From Vibrio galatheae (GTDB lineage: Bacteria > Pseudomonadota > Gammaproteobacteria > Enterobacterales > Vibrionaceae), in assembly GCF_000967545.1 (NCBI RefSeq), contig NZ_JXXV01000016.1, forward strand, positions 310,001 to 374,000: 64,000 nucleotides of DNA, read 5' to 3'. The translations under genes were made by a program, and so were the position numbers. The notes under the pieces were generated by a model that saw only the letters and a list, made by a program, of their open reading frames with translations, made no database searches and had not been told where the DNA came from. Shown here piece after piece: positions 17,568 through 27,342 of this stretch (within the stretch, counting starts at the first letter, position 1; each line of letters opens with the position of its first letter).

Positions 17568-20500
17568 ATGTTACCAAGATTACATTCTCAATCGGATGTG
17601 GATCCGATCGTACTCACCTTTCTAGAAGAACTGAAAGCCGCGGGATTCAGTGGTGATATCGAAAGCCAATTCTCTAGCCGTTTAGCGGTCTCTACTGACA
17701 ATAGCGTGTATCAGCAATTACCTCAGGCAGTTGTTCATCCAAAAACGACCGAAGACGTGTCTTTGATTGCTAAGCTTGGCAACCAATCTGACTATGAGCG
17801 GATCAAGTTTTCACCACGCGGGGGCGGTACAGGAACCAATGGTCAGTCATTAACCAAAGGCATTGTCGTTGATCTCTCTCGTCACATGAACAAGGTACTC
17901 GAAATCAATGAGCAAGAAGGCTGGGTTCGTGTTCAAACGGGTATGGTTAAAGATCAGCTCAATGATATTGTTCGTCCATACGGCTATTTCTTTTCTCCTG
18001 ACTTATCAACCAGTAACCGTGCAACGATAGGCGGTATGGTGAACACTGATGCCTCCGGTCAAGGGTCACTGAAATACGGTAAGACTTCTGATCATGTTCT
18101 GTCGTTGCAAGCGGTTTTTGCTGACGGTTCGTGCTTAGAATCTGATTTGTCGAGTGGATTGCCTCAGGAGGGCGAGTATGCTTATCAAGCGTTTCATGTC
18201 ACAGAGCAAGTGTGTCGTGATAAAAGGCCACAAATCGAAGCTAAGTTTCCACCGCTAAACCGATTTCTCACTGGGTACGATCTAAAAAATGCTCTCGATA
18301 TCGAACAAGATAAGTTTGACTTAACGCGTGTGTTGTGCGGTGCGGAAGGGTCACTGGCGTTTATCACCGAAGCGAAACTTAACCTAACACCGATTCCGAA
18401 AGCCAGAACTCTAGTTAACGTCAAATACAACAGCTTCGATTCTGCCTTGCGCAATGCCCCTTTTATGGTTGAAGCGAGCGCTTTATCTGTTGAGACGGTC
18501 GATTCTCGAGTCCTTAACCTCGCTAAACAAGATATTGTCTGGCATACGGTCAGTGACTTGTTAACAGATGTTCCTGGCAAAGATATGCAAGGGATCAATA
18601 TGGTCGAGTTTGCCGGTCAGGATGAACAAGAAGTTGAGTCGCTGGTTAAGGCACTAACAGAACGTTTAGAGGTGATGTTAGCCAGCAATGAAGCGGGCAT
18701 TATTGGCTATCAGGTTTGTAGTGACGTCGCGAGCATTGGTCGGATCTACAACATGCGCAAAAAAGCCGTTGGTTTGTTAGGCGCTGCGAAAGGGCGCGCC
18801 AAACCAGTCGCCTTTGCTGAAGATACTTGTGTTCCACCAGAAAACTTGGCTGATTTTATCGTCGAGTTTCGCGAGTTACTCGACGCCAAGTCTTTAAACT
18901 ATGGCATGTTTGGCCATGTCGATGCCGGGGTACTTCACGTACGCCCAGCGCTGGATCTTTGTGATCCGAAACAAGAAGCTTTAATGCATGAAATCTCTGA
19001 CGAGGTGGTAAAGCTGGTCGCCAAATATGGTGGCTTGATGTGGGGCGAACATGGTAAGGGTTATCGTTCGGAGTATGGGCCTGAATTTTTCGGCGCTGAG
19101 TTGTTTACTGAACTGCGCCGCGTAAAAGCTGCGTTTGATCCGCACAACAAGATGAACCCCGGCAAAATTTGTACGCCGCTTGAAAGTAGCGAAGAGTTGG
19201 TCAAGGTAACAGACACCAAACGTGGCTACTATGATCGTCAGATTGATGTGCAAGTTCGTGACAGTTTTAAGCAGGCGATGGAATGTAATGGTAACGGCTT
19301 ATGCTTCAACTATGACACTGCTTCACCTATGTGTCCTTCGATGAAGGTGACCGCGGACCGCCGCCACTCACCGAAAGGCCGGGCGGGGTTAGTACGCGAA
19401 TGGCTGCGCCAGTTGACTGAACAAGGTATTGATATTCTTGACCTTGAAAAGCAAACATTGGAAGCAAGCCCATCGATAAAAACCATGATTGACCGCGTGC
19501 GTAATAGCGTAAATAAAAGGCACGAGTACGATTTCTCACACGAAGTGTATGAAGCAATGAACGGCTGCTTGGCCTGTAAAGCGTGTGCCAGCCAGTGTCC
19601 AATTAAAGTGGATGTACCGAGTTTCCGTTCGCGATTCTTGAATATTTACTACTCGCGTTATCAACGTCCTGCCAAAGATTACTTGGTTGCCAATATTGAA
19701 TCTTTGTTGCCAGTGCTAGCTAAAGCACCAAAGCTGGTTAATGGCGCGTTAAAGCAAAAATGGGTGCAAGATTTAACCGCCAAATCAGTCGGCTATGTTG
19801 ATTCTCCGTTATTGTCAGTTCCTACGCTGGCAAACCGATTAACGGCACTGAAGCCGTTTGATTTACAACAACTCGCAGCTTTATCAAAGCAAGATAAAGC
19901 CAATCACGTTGTTATCGTGCAAGACCCGTTTACCAGTTACTATGACGCACAAGTGGTTGAAGATTTTGCGGCCTTAGCGGCTAAGCTGGGCAAAACACCT
20001 GTTTTACTCCCCTTTAAACCGAACGGTAAAGCGCAGCACATCAAGGGCTTTTTAAAGCAGTTTGCCGCCAATGCCCAAAATACCGCCGCGTTTTTGCAGC
20101 AAGTCGCCGACATTGAGATCCCTTTGGTTGGTGTCGACCCAGCCCTAGTTCTCTGCTATCGCGACGAATACCAAGAGGTTTTAGGTGACAAACGGGGCGA
20201 TTTTCAGGTACTTACGGTTCATGAGTGGTTAGAGCCTAAGCTTGCAGAGTTTGATAAGCGACCTGCAAATGGTCAACAGCCTTGGTATCTGTTCGCGCAC
20301 TGTACCGAGAAAACCAAGATGCCAAATGCCGAGAAAGAGTGGGGCGCGATTTTTGCTCATTTCGGTGCTAGCCTCGAGACAGTACCCGTCGGATGTTGTG
20401 GTATGGCGGGCACCTTTGGCCACGAGGTGGACAAGCTTCAGATGTCGAAAGATATTTATGCGCTGAGTTGGAAACCTCGCTTGCAAGATCTACCAAAAGA

Positions 20501-20600
20501 GCGTTGTTTGATCACGGGTTACTCATGTCGAAGCCAAGTTAAGCGCTTTGAAGATGTGAAAGTTGCCCATCCACTCCAAGCGTTACTGAAGATAATCTAA
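17568..20600 (+). CDS. ydiJ: FAD/iron-sulfur D-2-hydroxyacid dehydrogenase, YdiJ type
   Basis: A 1010-residue fusion enzyme with the length and order of E. coli YdiJ (1018). The N-terminal FAD-binding PCMH domain (about 40-280) has PRGGGTGTNGQS and GGMVNTDASGQGSLKYGKTSDHV. The FAD oxidase C-terminal domain (about 280-540) has GHVDAGVLHVRP and FDPHNKMNPGK. A ferredoxin-like domain carries a CxxCxxCxxxCP cluster (about 667-677). CCG domains follow, with HCTEKTKMP and GCCGMAGTFGHE (about 942-953). YdiJ homologues oxidise D-2-hydroxyglutarate, probably passing electrons to the quinone pool at the membrane. It is a single gene with a terminator. Confidence 0.94.
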   Translation: MLPRLHSQSDVDPIVLTFLEELKAAGFSGDIESQFSSRLAVSTDNSVYQQLPQAVVHPKTTEDVSLIAKLGNQSDYERIKFSPRGGGTGTNGQSLTKGIVVDLSRHMNKVLEINEQEGWVRVQTGMVKDQLNDIVRPYGYFFSPDLSTSNRATIGGMVNTDASGQGSLKYGKTSDHVLSLQAVFADGSCLESDLSSGLPQEGEYAYQAFHVTEQVCRDKRPQIEAKFPPLNRFLTGYDLKNALDIEQDKFDLTRVLCGAEGSLAFITEAKLNLTPIPKARTLVNVKYNSFDSALRNAPFMVEASALSVETVDSRVLNLAKQDIVWHTVSDLLTDVPGKDMQGINMVEFAGQDEQEVESLVKALTERLEVMLASNEAGIIGYQVCSDVASIGRIYNMRKKAVGLLGAAKGRAKPVAFAEDTCVPPENLADFIVEFRELLDAKSLNYGMFGHVDAGVLHVRPALDLCDPKQEALMHEISDEVVKLVAKYGGLMWGEHGKGYRSEYGPEFFGAELFTELRRVKAAFDPHNKMNPGKICTPLESSEELVKVTDTKRGYYDRQIDVQVRDSFKQAMECNGNGLCFNYDTASPMCPSMKVTADRRHSPKGRAGLVREWLRQLTEQGIDILDLEKQTLEASPSIKTMIDRVRNSVNKRHEYDFSHEVYEAMNGCLACKACASQCPIKVDVPSFRSRFLNIYYSRYQRPAKDYLVANIESLLPVLAKAPKLVNGALKQKWVQDLTAKSVGYVDSPLLSVPTLANRLTALKPFDLQQLAALSKQDKANHVVIVQDPFTSYYDAQVVEDFAALAAKLGKTPVLLPFKPNGKAQHIKGFLKQFAANAQNTAAFLQQVADIEIPLVGVDPALVLCYRDEYQEVLGDKRGDFQVLTVHEWLEPKLAEFDKRPANGQQPWYLFAHCTEKTKMPNAEKEWGAIFAHFGASLETVPVGCCGMAGTFGHEVDKLQMSKDIYALSWKPRLQDLPKERCLITGYSCRSQVKRFEDVKVAHPLQALLKII

Positions 20601-20604
20601 ACTT

Positions 20605-20640
20605 AAATAGCTCAGCCTTTGTTGCTGAGCTATTTATTTA
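20605..20640 (+). terminator. Intrinsic terminator after ydiJ
   Basis: A perfect 12-bp stem (20605-20616 with 20624-20635) and a 7-base loop, followed by ATTTAG. It begins five bases after the stop codon. Confidence 0.8.
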
Positions 20641-20665
20641 GGGGCTGAAAATGTAGGGAACCTTA

Positions 20666-21127
20666 ATGGAGAGACTCAAAACAAAGATTCCACCGGTTGC
20701 GGTTTTCGTGCTGTTTTTTGTGGTCATCAACCACATCTGTCATGAGCTACGTGATTTTTCGTTCAACTTGCCGCTCAATACCTTAGTGTTCATTGTGTGT
20801 TTTATCTTATCTGGTCTATTTGGCCTCGCAGGCGTCTATGAATTTAAACGTGCCAAGACGACAGTGAACCCGGTAAAAGTCCACAACGCCTCTGCGGTGG
20901 TCGATACAGGGGTTTTTGGTTATAGCCGCAATCCAATGTATCTTGCGCTGTATTTACTGCTGTTTGGTTTTGCTTATTGGCAACAGAACTTACTGGCTAT
21001 CGTGGTGAGTTTTGGTTTTATCTTATACATGAATCGTTTTCAGATCGTTCCAGAGGAACAGGCTTTGGAAAGACTGTTTGGTCAGCAATATTTGGATTAT
21101 AAACAAAGAGTTAGACGCTGGATTTAG
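20666..21127 (+). CDS. Isoprenylcysteine/phospholipid-type membrane methyltransferase
   Basis: A 153-residue integral membrane protein with about four hydrophobic helices. The C-terminal half has the ICMT/PEMT signatures: VDTGVFGYSRNPMYLALYLLLFG (about 80-102), which holds the S-adenosylmethionine-binding RNPMY motif, and VPEEQALERLFGQQYLDYKQRVRRW (about 129-153) with the EE pair. Bacterial members methylate lipids or small membrane substrates; the substrate here is unknown. Confidence 0.85.
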   Translation: MERLKTKIPPVAVFVLFFVVINHICHELRDFSFNLPLNTLVFIVCFILSGLFGLAGVYEFKRAKTTVNPVKVHNASAVVDTGVFGYSRNPMYLALYLLLFGFAYWQQNLLAIVVSFGFILYMNRFQIVPEEQALERLFGQQYLDYKQRVRRWI

Positions 21128-21165
21128 AATTTTCATCGTTCTCGAGGCGGCTCACGCATAGCCAT

Positions 21166-21285
21166 ATGGTATCGAGTGACGTTCAAAGCGCGATTTATTT
21201 GGTCGAGAGGGAGTTTGTGAACTGCAACATGAGTGCACAACAAGCGTCAAAAGTTCTTGCGGATTCAATCGCTTTTCATAAGTAA
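21166..21285 (+). CDS. Possible 39-residue small protein
   Basis: ATG at 21166 opens MVSSDVQSAIYLVEREFVNC and ends QQASKVLADSIAFHK before TAA. The predicted product is an amphipathic helical peptide with unbiased composition, which suggests coding. The nearest Shine-Dalgarno-like GAGG is 18 bases upstream, too far, and the frame is also open back to the preceding gene. It could equally be chance. Function is unknown. Confidence 0.35.
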   Translation: MVSSDVQSAIYLVEREFVNCNMSAQQASKVLADSIAFHK

Positions 21286-21321
21286 TTCGTGAGCGTTTGA
21301 TTTTTTCTTATTTAGATAAGA

Positions 21322-21350
21322 ATGCTACGCCCTTAGTTTGGACGTAGCAT
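21322..21350. terminator. Hairpin between the methyltransferase and hutU
   Basis: A perfect 8-bp inverted repeat ATGCTACG/CGTAGCAT (21322-21329 with 21343-21350), with possible extra pairing in the 13-base loop. It lies 64 bases beyond the hutU stop codon, so it may end the hut transcript, but neither strand has a strong T run. Confidence 0.45.
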
Positions 21351-21413
21351 GTGATACCAAACAGCATAAATTATCTGAACACCTATTTATGCCGTTGGTT
21401 ATTAGTATTAAGG

Positions 21414-23429
21414 TTAGATAGCTAAGTCATCAATAATTTGATCGTCAACTAAGTTAGCGAGGGTTACTTGTAGCTTAGGTGTTCTTTCCATTTCTCGTTT
21501 AATAGCAAAGTTGGCCTCTTCATTGCGAGCCCAGCTACGTCTAGCGATGCCGTTGTTCACATCAAATAGAAGCATGGATTGAAGCTTGCGCTCTGCGTCA
21601 CTGCTACCATCGAGCAGCATACCAAAGCCGCCGTTGATTACTTCACCCCAACCTACGCCACCACCATTATGGATTGAAACCCAAGTGGCACCACGGAAGC
21701 TATCACCAATCACATTGTGAATAGCCATGTCAGCAGTAAAGCGGCTACCATCATAGATATTTGACGTCTCTCTAAATGGAGAGTCTGTACCACTGACATC
21801 ATGATGATCTCGTCCTAGGACTACAGGGCCAATTTCGCCACGATTAATGGCATCATTAAAGGCTTTAGCGATTTCCATTCTACCTTGAGCATCGGCATAC
21901 AGAATCCTTGCTTGTGAGCCTACGACTAACTTATTGGCTTTAGCGTCATTGATCCAAGTAATATTGTCCTGCATCTGTTGCTGGATCTCAGCAGGGGAGC
22001 TTTGCATAATATTACTTAAAACTTGTGCTGCTATTTGATCTGTTTTGTCGAGGTCTTCCGGTTTACCTGAAGTACAAACCCAACGGAATGGACCAAAGCC
22101 ATAGTCAAAGCACATTGGCCCCAAAATATCCTGCACGTAAGAAGGGTACTTAAAATCAATGCCATTTTCTGCCATAACATCAGCGCCTGCACGCGAGGCT
22201 TCTAATAAGAAGGCATTACCATAGTCAAAGAAGTAAGTTCCCTTCTCGGTATGCTTGTTGACGGCAGCGCCATGGCGTCTCAATGTCGCTTGCACTTTTT
22301 CTTTGAATACGTCCGGTTCTTCTCTAATCAAACGATTAGACTCTTCGTAGCTAATATCAACTGGATAGTAGCCGCCAGACCAAGGGTTATGCAGTGACGT
22401 TTGGTCTGAGCCTAAGTGAACAAAGATCTCTTCTTCTAGGAACGATTCCCAAACCTCAACCACATTACCGATATAGGCAATAGAGACGACCTCTTCGTTA
22501 GCCTGTGCTACTCTGACGCGCTTAATCAGCTCAGGCATATTATCGATGAGTTCATCAACCCAGCCTTGTTGATGTCGTTTAGTCGCGGCATTAGGGTTAA
22601 CTTCTGCACAAACAGTAATACACTTAGCAATGTTACCTGCTTTAGGTTGTGCTCCACTCATGCCACCTAAACCAGCGGTAAGGAATATTTTGCCCTTAGC
22701 TTGTTCACCTGCTTCTAACACCTTGCGGAAAGCGTTCATAACGGTAATGGTTGTGCCATGAACAATCCCTTGAGGGCCTATATACATAAATGAACCAGCC
22801 GTCATTTGACCATATTGAGTCACGCCCAACGCATTAAATTTTTCCCAATCGTCCGGCTTAGAGTAGTTCGGGATCATCATACCGTTGGTGACTACAACAC
22901 GAGGGGCTTCTGGCGAAGAAGGGAATAACCCCATTGGATGCCCTGAGTACAGGTGCAAGGTTTGATCGCTCTCCATCTCACTCAGGTATTTCATTGCTAA
23001 CAGGTATTGCGCCCAGTTTTGAAAAACAGCCCCATTGCCACCATAAGTGATAAGCTCTTCTGGGTGTTGGGCAACTGCTGGATCAAGGTTGTTATCGATC
23101 ATCAACATAATGGCGGCAGCTTGCTGGCATTTTGCTGGATAGTCGCTTATTGCTCGCGCTTTCATTAAGTAATTCGGCTTAAAGCGATACATATAAATGC
23201 GGCCAAAGGCATTTAACTCTTGCGCAAACTCATGCGCAAGCTCTTGGTGCCATGCCTTGGGAAAGTATCTAAGGGCATTGCGAATGGCGAGTTGTTTCTC
23301 TTCTGTGCTGAGAATATCTTTGCGCTTGGGAGCACGGTTAACATTCACCGGATAAGTTTTTGCCGGTGGCAGCTGCTCAGGGATCCCCTGTTTAATTTGT
23401 TCTTGAAAGCTGAGTTCAAAAGTCATCAT
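21414..23429 (-). CDS. hutU: Urocanate hydratase, long form
   Basis: A 671-residue cytoplasmic enzyme converting urocanate to 4-imidazolone-5-propionate with tightly bound NAD. The catalytic cysteine region GFGPFRWVCTSG (about 449-460), the NAD-binding TAGLGGMSGAQPKA, and SRDHHDVSGTDSPFRETS-like sequence (here GRDHHDVSGTDSPFRE) are intact. It is about 110 residues longer than the usual proteobacterial HutU (about 555-565). Its N-terminus and overall sequence resemble the long clade that includes vertebrate urocanase, with EKQLAIRNALRYFP, RIYMYRF and NNLDPAVAQ. A GGAG precedes two adjacent ATGs. It follows hutH by 11 bases. Confidence 0.95.
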   Translation of the reverse strand: MMTFELSFQEQIKQGIPEQLPPAKTYPVNVNRAPKRKDILSTEEKQLAIRNALRYFPKAWHQELAHEFAQELNAFGRIYMYRFKPNYLMKARAISDYPAKCQQAAAIMLMIDNNLDPAVAQHPEELITYGGNGAVFQNWAQYLLAMKYLSEMESDQTLHLYSGHPMGLFPSSPEAPRVVVTNGMMIPNYSKPDDWEKFNALGVTQYGQMTAGSFMYIGPQGIVHGTTITVMNAFRKVLEAGEQAKGKIFLTAGLGGMSGAQPKAGNIAKCITVCAEVNPNAATKRHQQGWVDELIDNMPELIKRVRVAQANEEVVSIAYIGNVVEVWESFLEEEIFVHLGSDQTSLHNPWSGGYYPVDISYEESNRLIREEPDVFKEKVQATLRRHGAAVNKHTEKGTYFFDYGNAFLLEASRAGADVMAENGIDFKYPSYVQDILGPMCFDYGFGPFRWVCTSGKPEDLDKTDQIAAQVLSNIMQSSPAEIQQQMQDNITWINDAKANKLVVGSQARILYADAQGRMEIAKAFNDAINRGEIGPVVLGRDHHDVSGTDSPFRETSNIYDGSRFTADMAIHNVIGDSFRGATWVSIHNGGGVGWGEVINGGFGMLLDGSSDAERKLQSMLLFDVNNGIARRSWARNEEANFAIKREMERTPKLQVTLANLVDDQIIDDLAI

Positions 23430-23440
23430 TTACTCCAAAA

Positions 23441-24943
23441 TTAAGCGTCAAAACTCACAGTGAAAGCTTGGGATTTCACTAACTCCACCATCGCGTCGAT
23501 ATCAGGTTTCAATAGCCTATCTTCTTCGAGCTTAGCAACCTTAGTGCGGATCAATTCGAAGTTTTTCTCAATAAGATCAGAGCAACGATTAGGTCTTCTG
23601 AATTCCAGTGCTTGAGCGGCATACATGAGCTCAATAGCAAGAATCTTATCCAAGTTGCCTAAGATTTGATTGAGTTTTCTACCTGAAATACTGCCCATCG
23701 AGACATGGTCTTCTTGGCCCATTGAGGTAGGTACGCTATCAGCCGATGGAGGGAAACAGAGTGATTTATTTTCTGTTACTAGCGCTGCTGTCGCATACTG
23801 AGGGATCATCATGCCTGAATTGAGACCACCTGCTAAAGTCAATAGACGCGGTAAACCATGAAGCCCTTCTAATAAAAGATAACAACGACGATCAGCAATA
23901 TTGCCAAGTTCTGCAGCTGCAATCGCCGCATAATCGAGAACCATAGCTAATGGTTGTCCATGGAAGCTACCACCAGAAATGGCTTCTTCGCTACTGATAA
24001 CGATCGGATTGTCGGTCACTGAGTTCATCTCGATTTCAACAAGTTCTTCTAAGTGATAGTAGGCATTACGAGAAGCGCCGTGAACTTGCGGAATACATCG
24101 CAGCGAATAAGGGTCTTGCACGCGACCACAGTTACTATGAGAGGCCATGTTTTGAGAATCTTTAAGCAGTCTTCTCATACGCGCAGCGACTTCTAAGTTG
24201 CCAACAAAAGCTCGCGTTTGGTGTAATTCGTCTCTGAACGGTGATTCACTACCTTGCATACCTTCAATACTCATAGCGCCAGCGACGTCTGCAAGATTTA
24301 ACAGGTAACGCATTTTTGTTAATGCTGTAATGGCATGAGATAGAATAAATTGAGTACCATTAATTAAGGCTAAACCTTCTTTTGCATGCAGCTCCAATGG
24401 TTCTAACCCATTGGCCTCAAGTACAGCCTTGGCAGACTTTATCTGACCATCCTGCCAGAATTCACCTTCGCCTATTAGTGGCAAAAAGAGGTGTGATAGA
24501 GGCGCTAAATCGCCAGATGCACCCACAGAACCCTGTTCAGGGACCACCGGAATGAGGTCTAATTCGAGGAAAGTAAGCATGCGCTCTACTACTTCCAAGC
24601 GTATACCAGAGAAACCTTGGCTAAGGGCATGAACTTTGGTGATTAGCATTAACTTAGAAATTGCTTTTTCGATCGGATTGCCGACACCAACCGCGTGGGT
24701 GATAAGCAGATTTTTTTGTAGTAAATGCGTTTCTTGTGGTGATATCTGCGTATCGCACAGCGGCCCAAAACCGGTGTTAATGCCATAAATTGCTTTATCA
24801 GAGTTGGCCATCTTATCTACATTGGCACGGCTGACATTAATTTTTGTTAAGGCTTCAGGGCACAGTATTGCTTTGATGTGTCCATTCGCGATGCCGTTTA
24901 CAGTATCAAGATCTAAACGATCAACACCGTATCTAAACGTCAT
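23441..24943 (-). CDS. hutH: Histidine ammonia-lyase
   Basis: A 500-residue enzyme that deaminates histidine to urocanate, the first step of the pathway. The Ala-Ser-Gly that cyclises into the MIO electrophile is in GSVGASGDLAPLSH (about 139-152). Other family segments are INTGFGPL (about 53-60), SVTDNPIV (about 305), and SMGQEDHVSMG. The Shine-Dalgarno AAGGAG sits 8 bases before ATG. It is separated from hutG by 89 bases but only 11 from hutU, so hutH and hutU form a tight pair, possibly moved or replaced together. Confidence 0.96.
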   Translation of the reverse strand: MTFRYGVDRLDLDTVNGIANGHIKAILCPEALTKINVSRANVDKMANSDKAIYGINTGFGPLCDTQISPQETHLLQKNLLITHAVGVGNPIEKAISKLMLITKVHALSQGFSGIRLEVVERMLTFLELDLIPVVPEQGSVGASGDLAPLSHLFLPLIGEGEFWQDGQIKSAKAVLEANGLEPLELHAKEGLALINGTQFILSHAITALTKMRYLLNLADVAGAMSIEGMQGSESPFRDELHQTRAFVGNLEVAARMRRLLKDSQNMASHSNCGRVQDPYSLRCIPQVHGASRNAYYHLEELVEIEMNSVTDNPIVISSEEAISGGSFHGQPLAMVLDYAAIAAAELGNIADRRCYLLLEGLHGLPRLLTLAGGLNSGMMIPQYATAALVTENKSLCFPPSADSVPTSMGQEDHVSMGSISGRKLNQILGNLDKILAIELMYAAQALEFRRPNRCSDLIEKNFELIRTKVAKLEEDRLLKPDIDAMVELVKSQAFTVSFDA

Positions 24944-25032
24944 GGTAAGGCTCCTTGTGGTTCACGTTATCCAGACAAACAAATGGCTAGGGCGCTATCT
25001 TGCACCAATCATTGCCACTGAGTTCTGGGTAG

Positions 25033-26031
25033 TTATTTTTCGGAGAAAGCGTTCGCAATGTCCCAACAAAGACGAGCGGCTAACCGAGCGGTTTGGCTGT
25101 CTACGTCATAGGTTGGGTTGTATTCTGCGATATCTGCTATCACCAATTTTTGCTTGTAATGCAAAATTCTGTCGATAAATGGGGCGAGCATGTCGATACT
25201 CACACCTCGTGCGGCAGGCGCGCTGACTCCCGGTGCGGTAGCAGCAGGAAAGACATCCAAATCAATGGTGAGATAGATGTAGTCACAATTGTCGATAAAG
25301 TGCTGCAGTTGAGTCAGATGGTAAACATGATTTAAATGCGCGAGATCTTTATCTTCGATGTACCAAACGCCGAGTTTATCTGCTCGTTTAAACAGTGCTT
25401 CGGTATTGCTTGCGCGACTGACACCCAAACAGGCGTAGTGAAAAGGCCAGCCTTTTTTCGCGCAATAGTGTTGAATTTGATTAAACGGTGTTCCTGAGCT
25501 TGGCTTAACCTCGGCGTGCTCGCTTTCGAATGCTCTGAGATCGAAGTGAGCATCCATGTTGATGATGCCAATCTTAGGCTTCTTACTTGGATTGAGGTGT
25601 TCGAAATATTGCGCTAGCCCTTGGAACGACGCCCATGCAACCTCATGCCCACCACCGAGTGTAATCACTGGCGTGGATTTGAGTGCGGTAGCAATAACAG
25701 AGGCACAGTGAGACTGGCTTTGTTCTAATTTGTCGTCATCACACACAACATTGCCTAGGTCAATCAGCGCACTTTCTTTGTGCCACGCCATATTTGCAAG
25801 CGCGCGACGAATCAAATCAGGCGCTCGTTTGGCACCAATACGGCCTTTGTTACGCGCCACACCCGCGTCACTACAGAACCCCAATAAGCTAACCGCATTT
25901 TGGTAAGGTTGCAGTTGATCGACCTGACATTGCTTAATCACGTGATGGACGCGTTTTCCTTGCGCACCATCTTCTGCGTCGTGACGACCTTGCCAATGAA
26001 ACTCTTGGTTGGTGGTTAAAGGATTAGGCAT
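25033..26031 (-). CDS. hutG: Formimidoylglutamase
   Basis: A 332-residue manganese enzyme of the arginase/ureohydrolase fold, splitting N-formimidoyl-glutamate to glutamate and formamide. Metal-binding motifs are [10 protein letters not shown] (about 128-137), NMDAHFDLR (about 158-166) and [14 protein letters not shown] (about 251-264). The start at 26031 (MPNPLTTNQ) is chosen because it overlaps the hutI stop by 8 bases, as expected for coupled genes. The longer reading would add 27 residues within hutI that do not look like family sequence. Confidence 0.94.
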   Translation of the reverse strand: MPNPLTTNQEFHWQGRHDAEDGAQGKRVHHVIKQCQVDQLQPYQNAVSLLGFCSDAGVARNKGRIGAKRAPDLIRRALANMAWHKESALIDLGNVVCDDDKLEQSQSHCASVIATALKSTPVITLGGGHEVAWASFQGLAQYFEHLNPSKKPKIGIINMDAHFDLRAFESEHAEVKPSSGTPFNQIQHYCAKKGWPFHYACLGVSRASNTEALFKRADKLGVWYIEDKDLAHLNHVYHLTQLQHFIDNCDYIYLTIDLDVFPAATAPGVSAPAARGVSIDMLAPFIDRILHYKQKLVIADIAEYNPTYDVDSQTARLAARLCWDIANAFSEK

Positions 26032-27235
26032 AATCAAACTCTCCAGCAACAAGACGGGCAACCAAACGTGGTGCGCCTTGGAAGTAGCTAAATTCGGCAG
26101 GGTGTTCGACATCCCATATGGCTAAATCTGCTTCAAAGCCGGGTTTGATTTGGCCAATTTTATCGCCAAGACCTATGGCTTGAGCCGCATGGTTAGTGAC
26201 ACCGCGTAGGGTTTCTTCTGGTGTTAGACCAAACAGCGTGCAACCCATATTCATCATCATAGTCAAATCAGCAAAAGGTGATGTGCCAGGGTTCAAATCG
26301 GTCGCAATTGCCATCGGTACTTGGTGATGACGTAGCATTTCGATTGGGGGTAGCTGCTTCTCTCTTAAGAAGTAGAAAGCACCAGGCAGTAATGTGGCAA
26401 CTGTGTTAGAACGCGCCAATGCAATCACACCTTCTTCATCCAAATACTCGATATGATCGGCGGATAATCCCGAATACTTTGCGGTTAATGCGCTACCACC
26501 AAGGTTAGAAAGTTGCTCGGTATGACCTTTCACTGCGAGTCCATTATCGATCGCCGCTTGGAAGACTTTTTCGGTTTGTTTGAGGTTAAAGCCTATCGAC
26601 TCGCAAAATACATCGACGCTGGAGGCGAGTTTCTCTTCTGCTGCCGCAGGAATGATCTCATTACACACGTAGTCGATATAATCATCAGCGCGACCTGTGT
26701 ACTCAGGTGGCAGTGCATGAGCAGCAAGTAAGGTTGTCGAAATACGAATTTTTCGATGGCCTTCTAACGCCTTAGCGGCGCGCAGCATTTTCAGTTCATC
26801 ATTGAGTGTCAGACCATAACCGGATTTAACTTCAACGGAAGTGACACCAGAGCGAATCAGTCCTTCTAAACGGGGCAGTGCGAGCTCGATGAGCTGCTGT
26901 TCACTTGCCTGTCTTGTGGCACGAACGGTTGATAAAATGCCACCGCCTTGCTTGGCGATTTCTTGATACGGAACGCCTTGCAAGCGCTTTTCAAATTCAT
27001 CTGCGCGGCTACCTGCAAAGATTAGATGAGTGTGACAATCAATAAAGCCAGGGGTAACGAGCCTTCCCTGACAGTCAAAAACATCACTTGCTGCGACATG
27101 GCCGTGAGTAATCGAATGGATAGCCCCATTTTTTATGTGCAGGTTACACAGCGGCGAAACGCTATAGCCGTCGTTGTCTTGCGTCATGGTTACTAACTTG
27201 GCATTTATTAATACTAAGTCTTCTGAGAGGCTCAT
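26024..27235 (-). CDS. hutI: Imidazolonepropionase
   Basis: A 403-residue amidohydrolase that opens 4-imidazolone-5-propionate to formimino-glutamate. The metal-binding HxH is in [20 protein letters not shown] (about 63-82). Further ligands lie in [21 protein letters not shown] and [10 protein letters not shown]. Start MSLSEDLVL at 27235 has a GAGAGG-like Shine-Dalgarno on the minus strand only if read loosely; the upstream in-frame extension of 10 residues would cover the operator and is unlikely. It is the first gene of hutI-hutG(-hutH-hutU). Confidence 0.95.
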   Translation of the reverse strand: MSLSEDLVLINAKLVTMTQDNDGYSVSPLCNLHIKNGAIHSITHGHVAASDVFDCQGRLVTPGFIDCHTHLIFAGSRADEFEKRLQGVPYQEIAKQGGGILSTVRATRQASEQQLIELALPRLEGLIRSGVTSVEVKSGYGLTLNDELKMLRAAKALEGHRKIRISTTLLAAHALPPEYTGRADDYIDYVCNEIIPAAAEEKLASSVDVFCESIGFNLKQTEKVFQAAIDNGLAVKGHTEQLSNLGGSALTAKYSGLSADHIEYLDEEGVIALARSNTVATLLPGAFYFLREKQLPPIEMLRHHQVPMAIATDLNPGTSPFADLTMMMNMGCTLFGLTPEETLRGVTNHAAQAIGLGDKIGQIKPGFEADLAIWDVEHPAEFSYFQGAPRLVARLVAGEFDYA

Positions 27236-27254
27236 AATCAATACTCGATTTAAA

Positions 27255-27282
27255 TGTATATACAAATAATGGTTTAATTATA
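27255..27282 (-). promoter_or_regulatory. hutI promoter and HutC-type operator
   Basis: A perfect 10-bp palindrome TGTATATACA (27255-27264) lies about 20 bases upstream of the hutI start. A TATAAT -10 hexamer is at 27277-27282 on the minus strand. The spacing would put the palindrome over the transcription start. HutC repressors of the GntR family bind TGTATA-type half sites and release on urocanate, so this is the probable operator. The -35 is not clear. Confidence 0.7.
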
Positions 27283-27342
27283 CTATTTGATCAAGTCGCA
27301 TGTTGAAAAAATGTGATCAATAGAAAAGTATATCGTTCTATA

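Noticed and set aside
26032..26112. Longer N-terminus for hutG
   Set aside because: The extra 27 residues are read within the hutI coding end and do not resemble the family; the 8-base overlap start is the normal coupled arrangement.
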